32,932 bases of DNA. It comes from CAZWRK01 sp964635875 (GTDB lineage: Bacteria; Pseudomonadota; Gammaproteobacteria; Burkholderiales; Aquaspirillaceae). A program made the translations under genes and the position numbers. The DNA lies in contig CAZWRK010000045.1 of NCBI GenBank assembly GCA_964635875.1, forward strand, positions 1-32,932. The letters run 5' to 3'. The notes under the pieces were generated by a model. It did not search any database, had not been told where the DNA came from, and saw only the letters and a list, made by a program, of their open reading frames with translations. Shown one piece after another: positions 1-7,510 of this stretch. Every line of letters begins with the position of its first letter. Position 1 is the stretch's first letter.

Positions 1-34
1 GGTTTTGTGCGATGGGGTGATATGGTGTGAAATG

Positions 35-901
35 CTACTCAATATTCTGAACTTGTTCCCGCATTTGCTCGATGAGCACTTTCAATTCAACCGAAGCGCG
101 GGTGGTTTCTACGGCAACCGATTTTGAACCCAGTGTATTGGCTTCGCGGTTGAGCTCTTGCATCAAGAAATCTAAGCGTTTGCCGACTTGCCCGCCTTTT
201 TCGAGCACGCGGCCTACTTCTGCAATATGTGTCGAGAGACGAGATAGCTCCTCGTCGACATCAATTTTTTGCGCAAATAAAGCAAATTCCTGCTTCACAC
301 GCTCATCATCCGCGCTACCAAGCGCTTCTTGTAGGCGGGCGGCGAGTTTGCGTTGCCAATTGCTTAAAATTTCGGGCAAGACTGGCTTAATCGCTTCGAT
401 ATGCGCGGTCATACCGGCGAGGCGCTCTAACAAAATGCCTTTGAGCTTTTCTCCTTCTCGATTCCGGCTGGCCTGAAAGTCTGCGAGTAGAGTGCTTAAG
501 CTTTGTGTGACGAGGCTACTTAAAGTCTCGTTGCTCAGCGTTTGCGTAGCGAGGACGCCCGGCCAGCGCAAAAGCTCGTTGGCGGTGAGTGGGGCCGCAT
601 TGGGCGCGATGGTCTGCACGGTTTGCACCGCTTGCACAAGGCTGCGCAGCAGGGCTTGATTCATTTCTAAGGTTTGTGTGTTGCCGGCAGAAAGATTGAG
701 GTTGATTCGGCATTCAACCTTACCGCGCGTGACGACCGCCGAGATTTTTTCTCGTAGGCTGGACTCCATCACGCGCAGCTCTTCTGGCATTCGGAGCTGC
801 AAATCAAGATAACGATGATTCACTGCGCGCAGCTCCATCGTTAAAACCCCACCATCAAATTCGCGGCTAATCGAGGCAAATCCAGTCATGCTGTAAATCA
901 T
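35..901 (-). CDS. yicC: YicC family endoribonuclease
   Basis: This 288-residue protein is full length for the YicC family, whose E. coli member is an endoribonuclease linked to small-RNA turnover. The N-terminal signature is clear: MTGFA at residues 5-9 and ELRAVNHRYLDLQLRMP at about 23-39. The C-terminal DUF1732 signature is also present, with KIDVDEELSRL near 212-222 and GKRLDFLMQELNREANTLGS near 240-259, followed by the usual ELKVLIEQMREQVQNIE end. The ATG is preceded by AAGGAAA at a suitable distance, which supports this start. It is the last complete minus-strand gene at the left edge. In related bacteria gmk often follows yicC, but the 34 bases left of the stop are too few to test that. 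Function is known for the family; the identification is secure. Confidence 0.96.
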   Translation of the reverse strand: MIYSMTGFASISREFDGGVLTMELRAVNHRYLDLQLRMPEELRVMESSLREKISAVVTRGKVECRINLNLSAGNTQTLEMNQALLRSLVQAVQTVQTIAPNAAPLTANELLRWPGVLATQTLSNETLSSLVTQSLSTLLADFQASRNREGEKLKGILLERLAGMTAHIEAIKPVLPEILSNWQRKLAARLQEALGSADDERVKQEFALFAQKIDVDEELSRLSTHIAEVGRVLEKGGQVGKRLDFLMQELNREANTLGSKSVAVETTRASVELKVLIEQMREQVQNIE

Positions 902-964
902 GGTGCTTTCCTTATGTGATCGGTGATCACGGATCTGCGTGGTGTAACGTATCCGTGTGAATTC

Positions 965-973
965 ACTATATCA
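965..973 (-). promoter_or_regulatory. Extended -10 promoter for yicC
   Basis: On the minus strand the sequence reads TGATATAGT, an extended -10 element (TGn followed by TATAGT). It would start a transcript near position 958, giving a leader of about 57 bases before the yicC ATG. No good -35 box is visible, which is normal for extended -10 promoters. This is a sequence-based prediction. Confidence 0.5.
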
Positions 974-994
974 TTTGAGCCTGAATGTAAGGTG

Positions 995-1017
995 CAAAAA
1001 GGCCGCCGGTGGTTTTT
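995..1017 (+). repeat. Intergenic 23-base repeat, copy A
   Basis: The core reads AAAAAGGCCGCCGGTGGTTT on the plus strand. Counting one extra C on the left and two more T on the right, all 23 bases recur exactly on the minus strand at 4495-4517. A copy with one mismatch over 20 bases lies inside the flavoenzyme gene at 6410-6429, and 13 bases recur upstream of etfB at 26147-26159. Copy A is 15 bases beyond the yddG stop, at the downstream edge of the catabolic operon. Read along the operon strand it ends in a T run, so it could contribute to termination, but the hairpin potential is poor. Confidence 0.6.
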
Positions 1018-1031
1018 AACTTGTCCTGTTT

Positions 1032-1922
1032 TTAAGCTTTTTCTCGCGTGGCTTGCCAACACAAAACCGATCCCAAACACACCAATCCTGCGCCCTGCCA
1101 AAATGATGTGGGCAGCGGTGTGTTGAGCAGCACAGCCGCCAAAGCCGCTGAAAAAACGGGAATAAAATAAGACGCACCGGCCAACAGCGTGACGTTGCCA
1201 TGCAAAATCCCGACGTTCCAAGCGGCGTAACCAAAGCCCATCGCGCACGCCGCCAACGCCAAATAAATCAGCGCAGATGCGTTGAAAACCATCGCCGGAT
1301 GGTTGGCCGAAAAGCCGTATTTTCCCCACAAAGTCAGCGCGGTGAGCATGAAAAACAGCGTGATGCCATTTTGACCGGCGGCCAATCGCTTGGTCACAGT
1401 GCAATACGCCGCCCAAATCACCGCACCGGCAAATGCCAAACCGTAGCTGAGTGGGTTTTGTTGCAAATTACTGAGCATGCTCGCCACATCCAAGCCTTGA
1501 TCTCCGCCCAAAACCCAGCAAATGCCGAGAATAGCGATCAAAAAGCCGGGAACAATTAAGAGCGTGGATTTTTGTTTGTTGAACAAAATCGCCGAAAGAA
1601 TGGTAAAAGACGGCCAAAGATAATTCACCATGCCGACTTCAATAGCCTGTCTTGCGCTGTGGGAGTAGCCAATCGACAGCGACAAACACAGTTCGTAAGA
1701 CACAAACAACAGGCTGCCCCAGAGCAAATACGCGCGCGAAAAGGCTTTGAGTTTGGGAAATCCGACCGTGATCAACAGCAGCGCAGAAGCCACGGTGTAC
1801 ATCATCGCCGCCCCTCCCGTTGCGCCCAGGCTTTCACTGACGCCTTTGATCAAACCGACAATCGAACTCCATAAAAAAATGGCTGAAAGCCCGATCAGTG
1901 TTGCTTTGTTTTTGCGTTCCAT
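1032..1922 (-). CDS. yddG: YddG-type aromatic amino acid exporter (DMT/EamA family)
   Basis: This is a 296-residue, very hydrophobic protein with about ten membrane segments and two EamA repeats. It can be recognised as YddG from stretches very close to the E. coli protein: KATLIGL at the start, GSLLFVSYELCLSLSIGY, QAIEVGMVNYLWPS, WVLGGD, WAAYCTVT and GYAAWNVGILHGNVT. YddG exports phenylalanine, tyrosine and tryptophan across the inner membrane. The frame is open upstream to 1994. The ATG at 1922 is chosen because MERKNKATLIGL aligns with the E. coli start (MTRQKATLIGL) and because the earlier candidate at 1994 lies inside a terminator-like hairpin. The ribosome site is weak. It is the last gene of the minus-strand catabolic operon, 105 bases after the aldehyde dehydrogenase, and may be partly uncoupled from it by that hairpin. 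Confidence 0.9.
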   Translation of the reverse strand: MERKNKATLIGLSAIFLWSSIVGLIKGVSESLGATGGAAMMYTVASALLLITVGFPKLKAFSRAYLLWGSLLFVSYELCLSLSIGYSHSARQAIEVGMVNYLWPSFTILSAILFNKQKSTLLIVPGFLIAILGICWVLGGDQGLDVASMLSNLQQNPLSYGLAFAGAVIWAAYCTVTKRLAAGQNGITLFFMLTALTLWGKYGFSANHPAMVFNASALIYLALAACAMGFGYAAWNVGILHGNVTLLAGASYFIPVFSAALAAVLLNTPLPTSFWQGAGLVCLGSVLCWQATREKA

Positions 1923-1941
1923 TTGTGCGCTCATTTGAAAT

Positions 1942-1997
1942 AAAAAAGGCCATGCGAAACGCTGTCTTTCAAAAGAAAGGCAAGGTCTACGCATGGC
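1942..1997 (-). terminator. Terminator-like hairpin between aldehyde dehydrogenase and yddG
   Basis: Reading along the minus strand, GCCATGCG (1990-1997) pairs perfectly with CGCATGGC (1949-1956), and six T follow at once (1942-1947). Inside the loop, CTTTC and GAAAG (1966-1970 and 1975-1979) form a second stem around AAAA. The order of long stem then T run is that of an intrinsic terminator or attenuator acting on the operon before yddG. The outer loop is long, so efficiency may be partial. Confidence 0.55.
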
Positions 1998-2027
1998 AAG
2001 TTCCCAGCTTTGTCAGACAAGGTGGGG

Positions 2028-3521
2028 TTAAGACACGTCAATCCAAATGGTTTTTAACTCGGTGTATTGGTCGTGCGCCCAGATCGACTTGTCGCGGCCA
2101 CCAAATCCCGATTCTTTGTAACCGCCAAATGGCGTGGTGATGTCGCCTTCGCCAAAGCAATTCACCGTGACCACACCGGCGCGAATTTCACGCGACAGGC
2201 GAATGGCTTTTTTCAGATTGCTGGTGTAAACCGAAGCCGCCAAACCGTAAACAGAGTCGTTGGCCAAGGCAATGGCTTCTTCGATGTCATTGAAGGTGGT
2301 CACCGACAAAACAGGGCCAAAAATTTCTTCTTGGAACAGGCGGCTGTCTCGACCCACGCCATCGACGACAGTGGGTTCCACAAAAATGCCTCCTTTGGTG
2401 TCGCCACCAAAAGCCACCGACAGTTTTTCGGCGTTGGCCTGTTCGATGTAAGAACGCACTTTTTCAAAATGCGCTTTGCTGACCATTGCGCCGAGGCGGT
2501 TTTCAGGGTCGAGCGGATCGCCCATTTTCCATTCGCGCATTTTTTCGCCAATGCGTGCCATCAATGCGTCTTTGATGTCGGCTTGAACGATCAAACGAGA
2601 AGACGCCGAGCAGTTTTCGCCCATGTTCCAAAAGGCGCCATTGACGATGTGTTGCGCCACGAGGCCCAAATCATCGACATCGTTCATCACCACCGCAGGG
2701 TTTTTGCCGCCACACTCCAGCACGACCCGTTTTAGGTTTGAATCTGCTGCATATTGCAAGAACCGGCGGCCTGTGTCGGTCGATCCGGTGAAGCTGACCA
2801 TGGTCACGTCTGGGTGTCTGCCCAGCGGTTCGCCCACGTCTTGGCCGCCACCGGTCAAAACGTTGAACACACCGGCGGGCACGCCTGCTTGGTGTGCCAA
2901 CTCGGCCACACGGACGGCGGTCAACGATGTTTCTTTGGCCGGTTTGACCACAATCGAACAACCCGCCGCCAAAGAAGGGCCAATTTTCCAAGCCAACATC
3001 AGCAAGGGGAAATTCCACGGCAATACCAAACCGACCACGCCAATCGGCTCACGCACCACCAAAGTCAGCGCGTTTGAGCCCACGGGCGCGGTGTTGTCGT
3101 AGATTTTGTCGATTAATTCGGCGTGCCAGCGCAGAGTGTGAATGGCTTCTGGAATGTCGGTGTTTTGGCATTCGCGAATGGGTTTGCCGCTGTCGAGGCT
3201 TTCCATTACGGCCAATTCGTGGGCGTTTTGCTCCAGCAATTCGACAAATTTCAACAGCGTGGCTTTGCGCTCATTGGGTGAGCGGTGTTGCCAGCGTCCA
3301 TCTTCAAAAGCCGCTTTTGCTTTGGTCACGGCAAAATCAACATCACGGGCATCGCAAGCAGTGATCTCGGTCAAAATGGCATCGGTGGCCGGGTTGACGG
3401 TCTGAAAAGTCCGACCCGATCCCGAGGTGTAAAGCTCGCCGTCCACAAAAGATTGCGTGGGCAATTTGATGTTTTTGGCCAGTTCGGCGTATTCCGCCGC
3501 TGTCAGCAAAGGGGCAGACAT
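2028..3521 (-). CDS. NAD(P)-dependent aldehyde dehydrogenase
   Basis: This 497-residue protein has the full aldehyde dehydrogenase fold. Visible motifs are PWNFP at 168-172, the cofactor lysine K193 in VVKPAKE, FTGST at 244-248, the general base E269 in LECGGKNP and the nucleophile C304 in GENCSASSR, followed by EEIFGP nearer the C-terminus. It oxidises an aldehyde to a carboxylate in the cytosol. The overall look is that of PuuC/betaine-type enzymes acting on amine-derived aldehydes, but the substrate cannot be told from sequence. The ATG overlaps the stop of the upstream lyase gene in TGATG, so translation is probably coupled; a TTG one codon earlier is a less likely start. It presumably oxidises the aldehyde made by the preceding operon enzymes. 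Confidence 0.93.
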   Translation of the reverse strand: MSAPLLTAAEYAELAKNIKLPTQSFVDGELYTSGSGRTFQTVNPATDAILTEITACDARDVDFAVTKAKAAFEDGRWQHRSPNERKATLLKFVELLEQNAHELAVMESLDSGKPIRECQNTDIPEAIHTLRWHAELIDKIYDNTAPVGSNALTLVVREPIGVVGLVLPWNFPLLMLAWKIGPSLAAGCSIVVKPAKETSLTAVRVAELAHQAGVPAGVFNVLTGGGQDVGEPLGRHPDVTMVSFTGSTDTGRRFLQYAADSNLKRVVLECGGKNPAVVMNDVDDLGLVAQHIVNGAFWNMGENCSASSRLIVQADIKDALMARIGEKMREWKMGDPLDPENRLGAMVSKAHFEKVRSYIEQANAEKLSVAFGGDTKGGIFVEPTVVDGVGRDSRLFQEEIFGPVLSVTTFNDIEEAIALANDSVYGLAASVYTSNLKKAIRLSREIRAGVVTVNCFGEGDITTPFGGYKESGFGGRDKSIWAHDQYTELKTIWIDVS

Positions 3522-4435
3522 CAAGCCACCGCCTTTCCGGTCACCGCAGCGACTTCGCGTTTCAGTTCGGTGACGATGGCTTGCAGGGTTTCTTTTTCGC
3601 TGTCATCCAAACCTTGCAACGGCGCACGAATGCCACCGGCGCGCAAGCCACTCAGAGTCGAGCCGTGTTTGATGGATTGGACGAATTTTCCACCTTCGAG
3701 GAAGTCCATCAAAGGCAACATCGCGGACATGATGCGGCGGCCTTTTTCAAAATTGTTTTCCAACACGCACGCTTCGTACAGTGCGATGTGTTCGTGAGGA
3801 ATGAAGTTGGAACCGGCACACACCCAGCTGCGCGCGCCCCACGCAAAGAATTCCAAGGCTTGGTCGTCCCAGCCGCAAGAAATGTCGATGCTTGGATATT
3901 CACGCGCCAACATGTGCAGTTGTCCCGTTTGGCCGGAGCTTTCTTTGATGGCGACAAAATTTTTCGAGGATTGGGTCACGATGTCGAAAAATTCACGTCC
4001 CATCGACACGCTCATGCGGCCGGGGTAGTTGTAAAGCATGATGGGCAAACCGGCGGCCTTGTCCACGGCCAGCGCGTGGGCGGCATTTTCTTTTTCAGTG
4101 GGCAAGGCATAGGGCGGCGAACCGACCAAAATGGCATCGGCTTTGATGTCTTTGGCCGCAGCAGCGGCGTATGCCACGGAATCTTCGGTGCGAACCGCGC
4201 CCGTGCCAATGATTAAGGGCAAGCGATTGCCGATGACTTCTTTGGCAAAAGCGGCCAATTCGAGGCGCTCTTGTTGGGTGTGGGCGTAGTATTCGCCGGT
4301 TGATCCGCCAATGATGATGCCGTGGATTTTGGCGTCAATCAGGTATTCCAACACTTCGGCAAAAGCGGTTTTGTCGATTTGACCGTCGTTGTCCAATGGG
4401 GTGATGGCGGGGGTGTAGATGCCTTCAAATTTCAT
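3521..4435 (-). CDS. DapA-family Schiff-base aldolase/dehydratase
   Basis: This 304-residue TIM-barrel protein belongs to the dihydrodipicolinate synthase/N-acetylneuraminate lyase superfamily. It shows GGSTGE at 43-48, the catalytic tyrosine Y135 in LYNYPGR and the Schiff-base lysine K164 in VAIKES. The superfamily includes pyrroline-4-hydroxy-2-carboxylate deaminase, 5-keto-4-deoxyglucarate dehydratase and 2-keto-3-deoxy acid aldolases, all of which act on 2-oxo acids. True DapA is unlikely, because the gene sits in a catabolic operon between a permease and an aldehyde dehydrogenase. The ATG has a good GGAGAA ribosome site 5 bases upstream; the long open extension to 4681 lacks support. The stop overlaps the start of the aldehyde dehydrogenase gene. 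The reaction type is known for the family; the substrate is unknown. Confidence 0.88.
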   Translation of the reverse strand: MKFEGIYTPAITPLDNDGQIDKTAFAEVLEYLIDAKIHGIIIGGSTGEYYAHTQQERLELAAFAKEVIGNRLPLIIGTGAVRTEDSVAYAAAAAKDIKADAILVGSPPYALPTEKENAAHALAVDKAAGLPIMLYNYPGRMSVSMGREFFDIVTQSSKNFVAIKESSGQTGQLHMLAREYPSIDISCGWDDQALEFFAWGARSWVCAGSNFIPHEHIALYEACVLENNFEKGRRIMSAMLPLMDFLEGGKFVQSIKHGSTLSGLRAGGIRAPLQGLDDSEKETLQAIVTELKREVAAVTGKAVA

Positions 4436-4488
4436 GATTTTTCTCCGGTGAGAAGCTGAAAAACAGCCATTTTTCGGTGTTTCGAGCA

Positions 4489-4517
4489 GCCGCCAAAAAC
4501 CACCGGCGGCCTTTTTG
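4489..4517 (+). repeat. Repeat copy B with flanking hairpin, plus-strand terminator shape
   Basis: Bases 4495-4517 are the exact reverse complement of the 23-base repeat at 995-1017. Here a preceding GCCGCC (4489-4494) can pair with GGCGGC inside the repeat (4505-4510) around a ten-base loop, and CTTTTT follows on the plus strand. The shape is that of a plus-strand terminator, against the direction of the operon. It lies in the 92-base gap between the permease and lyase genes. Confidence 0.55.
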
Positions 4518-4527
4518 TAGAGGGAAA

Positions 4528-5856
4528 TTAACGCTTCAGCGAGGCGGCTTCTTGCAAGCTGAGGTGACGGGTTTCCGGTGCGAGGGCGACGGACACCAAC
4601 AAGCCAACCAAAGTCACGGCTGCAGCGGCAAACATGGTGTTGCCAATACCCACGCTTTGCAGCGACATCGGAACCAACCAAGTGCCCACGGCTGCGCCAA
4701 TCCGAGAGAACGACGCGCCCATGCCGACGGCCAGCGAGCGGATTTCCGTGGGGAACAGCTCATTGGGGTAAACCAGTTGCAGCACTTGCGCGCCACCGAT
4801 GAACACGGCGTAAGCACCGAACAAACCGAGCACCAACATTTCTGAGCTGTCAGCAAAACCGCCCAAGCCCAACAAAGCCAAACCCGACCAGAGGAAGCTG
4901 TGAATCACCAAGCTGCGACGGCCAATTACATTGATCAGTTTGGTGGCGATGACGCAGCCGACCACAAACAAAACAGTGATGAAAACCGAACCAAAAGCCG
5001 CCCATTCGTCTTTCAAATGCAGGGCTTGCAGAACTTTTGGGGCAAAGGCGTAAACGGCGAATACAGGAATAACCGAGCAGCTCCAGAACATCGCGACAAA
5101 GAACATCCGTTTGCCGTAACCGGCGCGCAGCAAGGTGGCGAGAGAGCCTTTTTGGGTGGTGGTTTCTTCCGGCAAGTTGCGCAGAGAGAAGCTCGCACCG
5201 TAGACTTTTTTGATGACTTGTTCGGCTTCTTGCATGCGACCTTTGCTCACCAACCAACGAGGCGATTCCGGTGTGCCAATGCGAATCAACAGCAGCAATG
5301 CACCGATCACCGCAGGGCTGGCCAAGACCCAACGCCACGCTTCAGGGTTGCCGCCGCTCAAGATCATGTTGCCCACGATGTAGGCCAATGCCGCACCTGC
5401 AAACCACAAAATGGTCAACATGGCGAGACGTGGACCACGGTGTTTGGAGGGTAAAAATTCCACCAACAAAGCACCGGCAGCCGTGTATTCAAAGCCCACA
5501 CCAATGCCGATGATGAAGCGAAGCACAAACAACGTTACGCCAGAATCCGCCCAGAATTGGGCGATAGAACTCAAGATAAAAATACTGGGGCCGACAAAAT
5601 ACAGTTTTTGGCGACCCAAAATGCTGGTCAAGGAACCGCCCAAAAAGCCACCAAAAAAGATGCCAATCAGGGCGGAGGAGGCGACCATGCCTTCCCAAAA
5701 ACTGCCCAAATTCAGCGCGGCGGAGATTTGCACCATCGCCACGCCAATAATGCTCAATACATATCCATCCAAGAGCCAACCGCCGCCGGAGCGAACGGTG
5801 AGCAACTGATGAAAGCTGTTGAGAGGAACGTCCTCGATAGAGAGAGGTTTTGTCAT
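4528..5856 (-). CDS. MFS metabolite permease
   Basis: This 442-residue protein has about twelve membrane segments and is a major facilitator permease of the sugar-porter/metabolite:H+ symporter type. GGGWLLDGYVLSIIGVAM opens the first helix, GRQKL lies in the loop between helices 2 and 3, and PSKHRG in the central region matches the usual ERG/RG motif after helix 4. EAWRWVL, PESPRWLVSKGR and PNELFPTEIRSLAVG are further hallmarks of this branch. It is expected to import the substrate of the operon across the inner membrane. The ATG at 5856 has GGAGAC five bases upstream; the open extension to 5967 is not supported. The substrate could be an amino acid, a small organic acid or an aromatic acid; the sequence alone does not decide. 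Confidence 0.88.
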   Translation of the reverse strand: MTKPLSIEDVPLNSFHQLLTVRSGGGWLLDGYVLSIIGVAMVQISAALNLGSFWEGMVASSALIGIFFGGFLGGSLTSILGRQKLYFVGPSIFILSSIAQFWADSGVTLFVLRFIIGIGVGFEYTAAGALLVEFLPSKHRGPRLAMLTILWFAGAALAYIVGNMILSGGNPEAWRWVLASPAVIGALLLLIRIGTPESPRWLVSKGRMQEAEQVIKKVYGASFSLRNLPEETTTQKGSLATLLRAGYGKRMFFVAMFWSCSVIPVFAVYAFAPKVLQALHLKDEWAAFGSVFITVLFVVGCVIATKLINVIGRRSLVIHSFLWSGLALLGLGGFADSSEMLVLGLFGAYAVFIGGAQVLQLVYPNELFPTEIRSLAVGMGASFSRIGAAVGTWLVPMSLQSVGIGNTMFAAAAVTLVGLLVSVALAPETRHLSLQEAASLKR

Positions 5857-6033
5857 AAGTGTCTCCGTCTTTTCTTCTTTTTCCACGTGATGTGGGACTG
5901 TTATGGCGCAAGGAAAAATCCAAAAATATCCTTGCACTCGGGTGAAATGAGCGAAGACCGCCCGCACGGTGTGAAAAACACACAGTGGACAAGACTTCGA
6001 TCATTAAACACGGGCTCTCGACTTCTTAATGAG

Positions 6034-6054
6034 CCGTTTTGAGAACGGTTTTTT
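6034..6054 (+). terminator. Plus-oriented hairpin with T run between flavoenzyme and permease genes
   Basis: CCGTT (6034-6038) and AACGG (6044-6048) form a short stem around TTGAG, and six T follow on the plus strand. All genes around it are on the minus strand, so it could only stop antisense transcription. A competing pair, GGCTC (6013-6017) with GAGCC (6031-6035), overlaps its left arm. The rest of the 229-base gap 5857-6085 shows no gene. Confidence 0.35.
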
Positions 6055-6075
6055 CTACAAAATTTTTCTACAAAA
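6050..6075. repeat. Two tandem copies of a 13-base unit
   Basis: TTTTTCTACAAAA occurs twice back to back at 6050-6062 and 6063-6075, ending ten bases before the stop of the flavoenzyme gene. It looks like a small slippage duplication in AT-rich spacer DNA. No function is suggested. Confidence 0.6.
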
Positions 6076-6085
6076 AAGCGGTGAA

Positions 6086-7405
6086 TTAGGCTTCCATGCC
6101 TGCTTTTTTCTGCGTCCACCACAGCGTCGCATTGACACCGATGGACAAGAAAGGTTCGGGAGGGGCTTTGCTTGGACCCGATGTGGAGAGCAAAAACTCG
6201 GTCAAATCGCTGCTTTTTCCAGCGATCCAATCGGCCAGCAGTGCACCGGTGACCGTGCCACGGGTGACACCCAAGCCGTTGCAGCACAGTGAGCCGTAGA
6301 CATTGGGCGCGAGTTGGCCGAAAAAGCCTTGGTGGTTTTGCGAGAGGGCGAGGGAGCCGCTCCATGTGTAGTCAAATTCGACGTTGGGCAACATCGGAAA
6401 ACGTCGCTCAAAAGACCGCCGGTGGTTTTGGATAAACTGCTGCAATTTGTGCGGTTTGGGGCGGCCATCAGGGTTAAAGCTGAAGCTGTTTCTGACCAAA
6501 ATTCGGTTGTCGTGGGTGCGGCGAATGGTGCTGCCACCGGGGTCGGCTGGAATCACCCCCCAAAACTCTTTGCCACCGAGCAGGGCTTGTTCGTCGCTGC
6601 TTAAAGGACGTGTCAGGCTGGCGTACAAGAAAATTGGCAGCATGGTTCTTTGCAAAAAGCCAAAGTGCATGCCAAAGGCGTTGTTGGCGAGGATGAGTTT
6701 GTCGGCGATGATGCGGCCATTTTGGTGCTCCAAAATGATTTTTTGGCCGTATTCAAACGCGGTGATGGGGGTGTTTTCGTACAAAGTGACATTGGGCGGC
6801 AGATGGTCAGCCAGTCCTTTGACCAAGGCTGACGGTTGCAGCAAAAATGTTCCCGGTGTGAACAAGGCTTTCTTGTAGAAAGACGTGCCGATGTGTTTGG
6901 GCAAATCACGGCCTTCGATCATTTCGTAAGGTTGGCCGAGTTTGTCGAGGCCGCGTCGATAGGCTTCCAACACCGCAATGCCACGGTCTTCAACCGCCGC
7001 TTGGTATTTTCCTGACGGGCGCATGTGGCAGTCGATGTTGTGTTCTTCGACCAAATTGCGAAGAATCGACTGCCCCATCAAATTGAGTTTCAAAGTGGTT
7101 TGGGCGATGCCAATGTCGCCGATGTAATCTTCCGCGCCAATGTCGTGTGGCAAGTCGATGGCAAAACCGGCGTTTCGGCCAGCGGTGCCAAAGCCGACTT
7201 CTTGGGCTTCGACCAAGATCACTTCGTCGTCGGGGAAATTCAATGCCAACTGGCGGGCGGCGGACAGGCCGACAAACCCCGCACCAACAATCACCCAAGG
7301 GGCTTTGCTTTCACCCGAATGGCGTGGTTTGGCTTTGCGAGGAGGGCTTGTGTGAAACCAGCCGCACCGTGCGTCATCGGCCGGCGTGGACGCAACCTTG
7401 ATCAT
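6086..7405 (-). CDS. FAD-dependent amine/amino-acid oxidoreductase (DAO family)
   Basis: This 439-residue flavoprotein has the D-amino-acid oxidase fold. The dinucleotide-binding site GAGFVGLSAA is at 41-50, with the ribose-binding E66 after EVILVEAQ, then GTAGRNAGF at 73-81, and a C-terminal FAD motif in CCNGLGVTRGTVTG. The family includes gamma-glutamylputrescine oxidase (PuuB), glycine/sarcosine oxidases and cis-4-hydroxy-D-proline dehydrogenase, which oxidise a C-N bond to an imine. About 36 residues precede the first strand, which is long for the family. The ATG at 7405 has GGAGACAAAGAG just upstream; the open frame to 7657 runs through the regulatory region and into lysR and is rejected. 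It is the first gene of the operon and faces the LysR gene, so it probably catalyses the entry reaction. Confidence 0.88.
   Translation of the reverse strand: MIKVASTPADDARCGWFHTSPPRKAKPRHSGESKAPWVIVGAGFVGLSAARQLALNFPDDEVILVEAQEVGFGTAGRNAGFAIDLPHDIGAEDYIGDIGIAQTTLKLNLMGQSILRNLVEEHNIDCHMRPSGKYQAAVEDRGIAVLEAYRRGLDKLGQPYEMIEGRDLPKHIGTSFYKKALFTPGTFLLQPSALVKGLADHLPPNVTLYENTPITAFEYGQKIILEHQNGRIIADKLILANNAFGMHFGFLQRTMLPIFLYASLTRPLSSDEQALLGGKEFWGVIPADPGGSTIRRTHDNRILVRNSFSFNPDGRPKPHKLQQFIQNHRRSFERRFPMLPNVEFDYTWSGSLALSQNHQGFFGQLAPNVYGSLCCNGLGVTRGTVTGALLADWIAGKSSDLTEFLLSTSGPSKAPPEPFLSIGVNATLWWTQKKAGMEA
6410..6429 (+). repeat. Degenerate copy C of the 23-base repeat inside a gene
   Basis: Twenty bases match the core of the repeat at 995-1017 with a single difference (A for G at 6415). 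This copy lies within the coding sequence of the flavoenzyme, where it encodes part of NHRRSFE on the minus strand. A chance match cannot be excluded, since the element is short. Confidence 0.4.
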
Positions 7406-7510
7406 CTCTTTGTCTCCAGTATTATTGTTTGATCCAACGGTTTGGAGTCTAGTTATGCTTATAGGTTGGTACAATTGACCTTTTTTCTGGGTAATTGATA
7501 ACTTCAGGTT
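7406..7510. promoter_or_regulatory. Divergent control region of the catabolic operon and lysR
   Basis: This 105-base AT-rich gap separates the divergent flavoenzyme operon and LysR gene and must hold both promoters. On the minus strand TTGTAC, 17 bases and TAGACT form a weak sigma-70 candidate. On the plus strand TTGACC (7475-7480), 16 bases and GATAAC form another, very close to the lysR ATG. CAATTG at 7472-7477 is a small palindrome. LysR proteins usually bind such divergent gaps, but no clear T-N11-A dyad stands out. Confidence 0.45.

Noticed and set aside
1..34. Possible start of a further gene such as gmk at the left edge.
   Set aside because: Only 34 bases are available beyond the yicC stop, with no readable coding signal.
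4436..4681. Extension of the DapA-family gene to 4681.
   Set aside because: It would overlap the permease gene by about 150 bases and adds no conserved sequence. The ATG at 4435 has GGAGAA in front and begins exactly at the domain.
7140..7355. Small plus-strand frames within the flavoenzyme and other operon genes.
   Set aside because: They mirror conserved coding sequence on the other strand and lack ribosome sites and domains.
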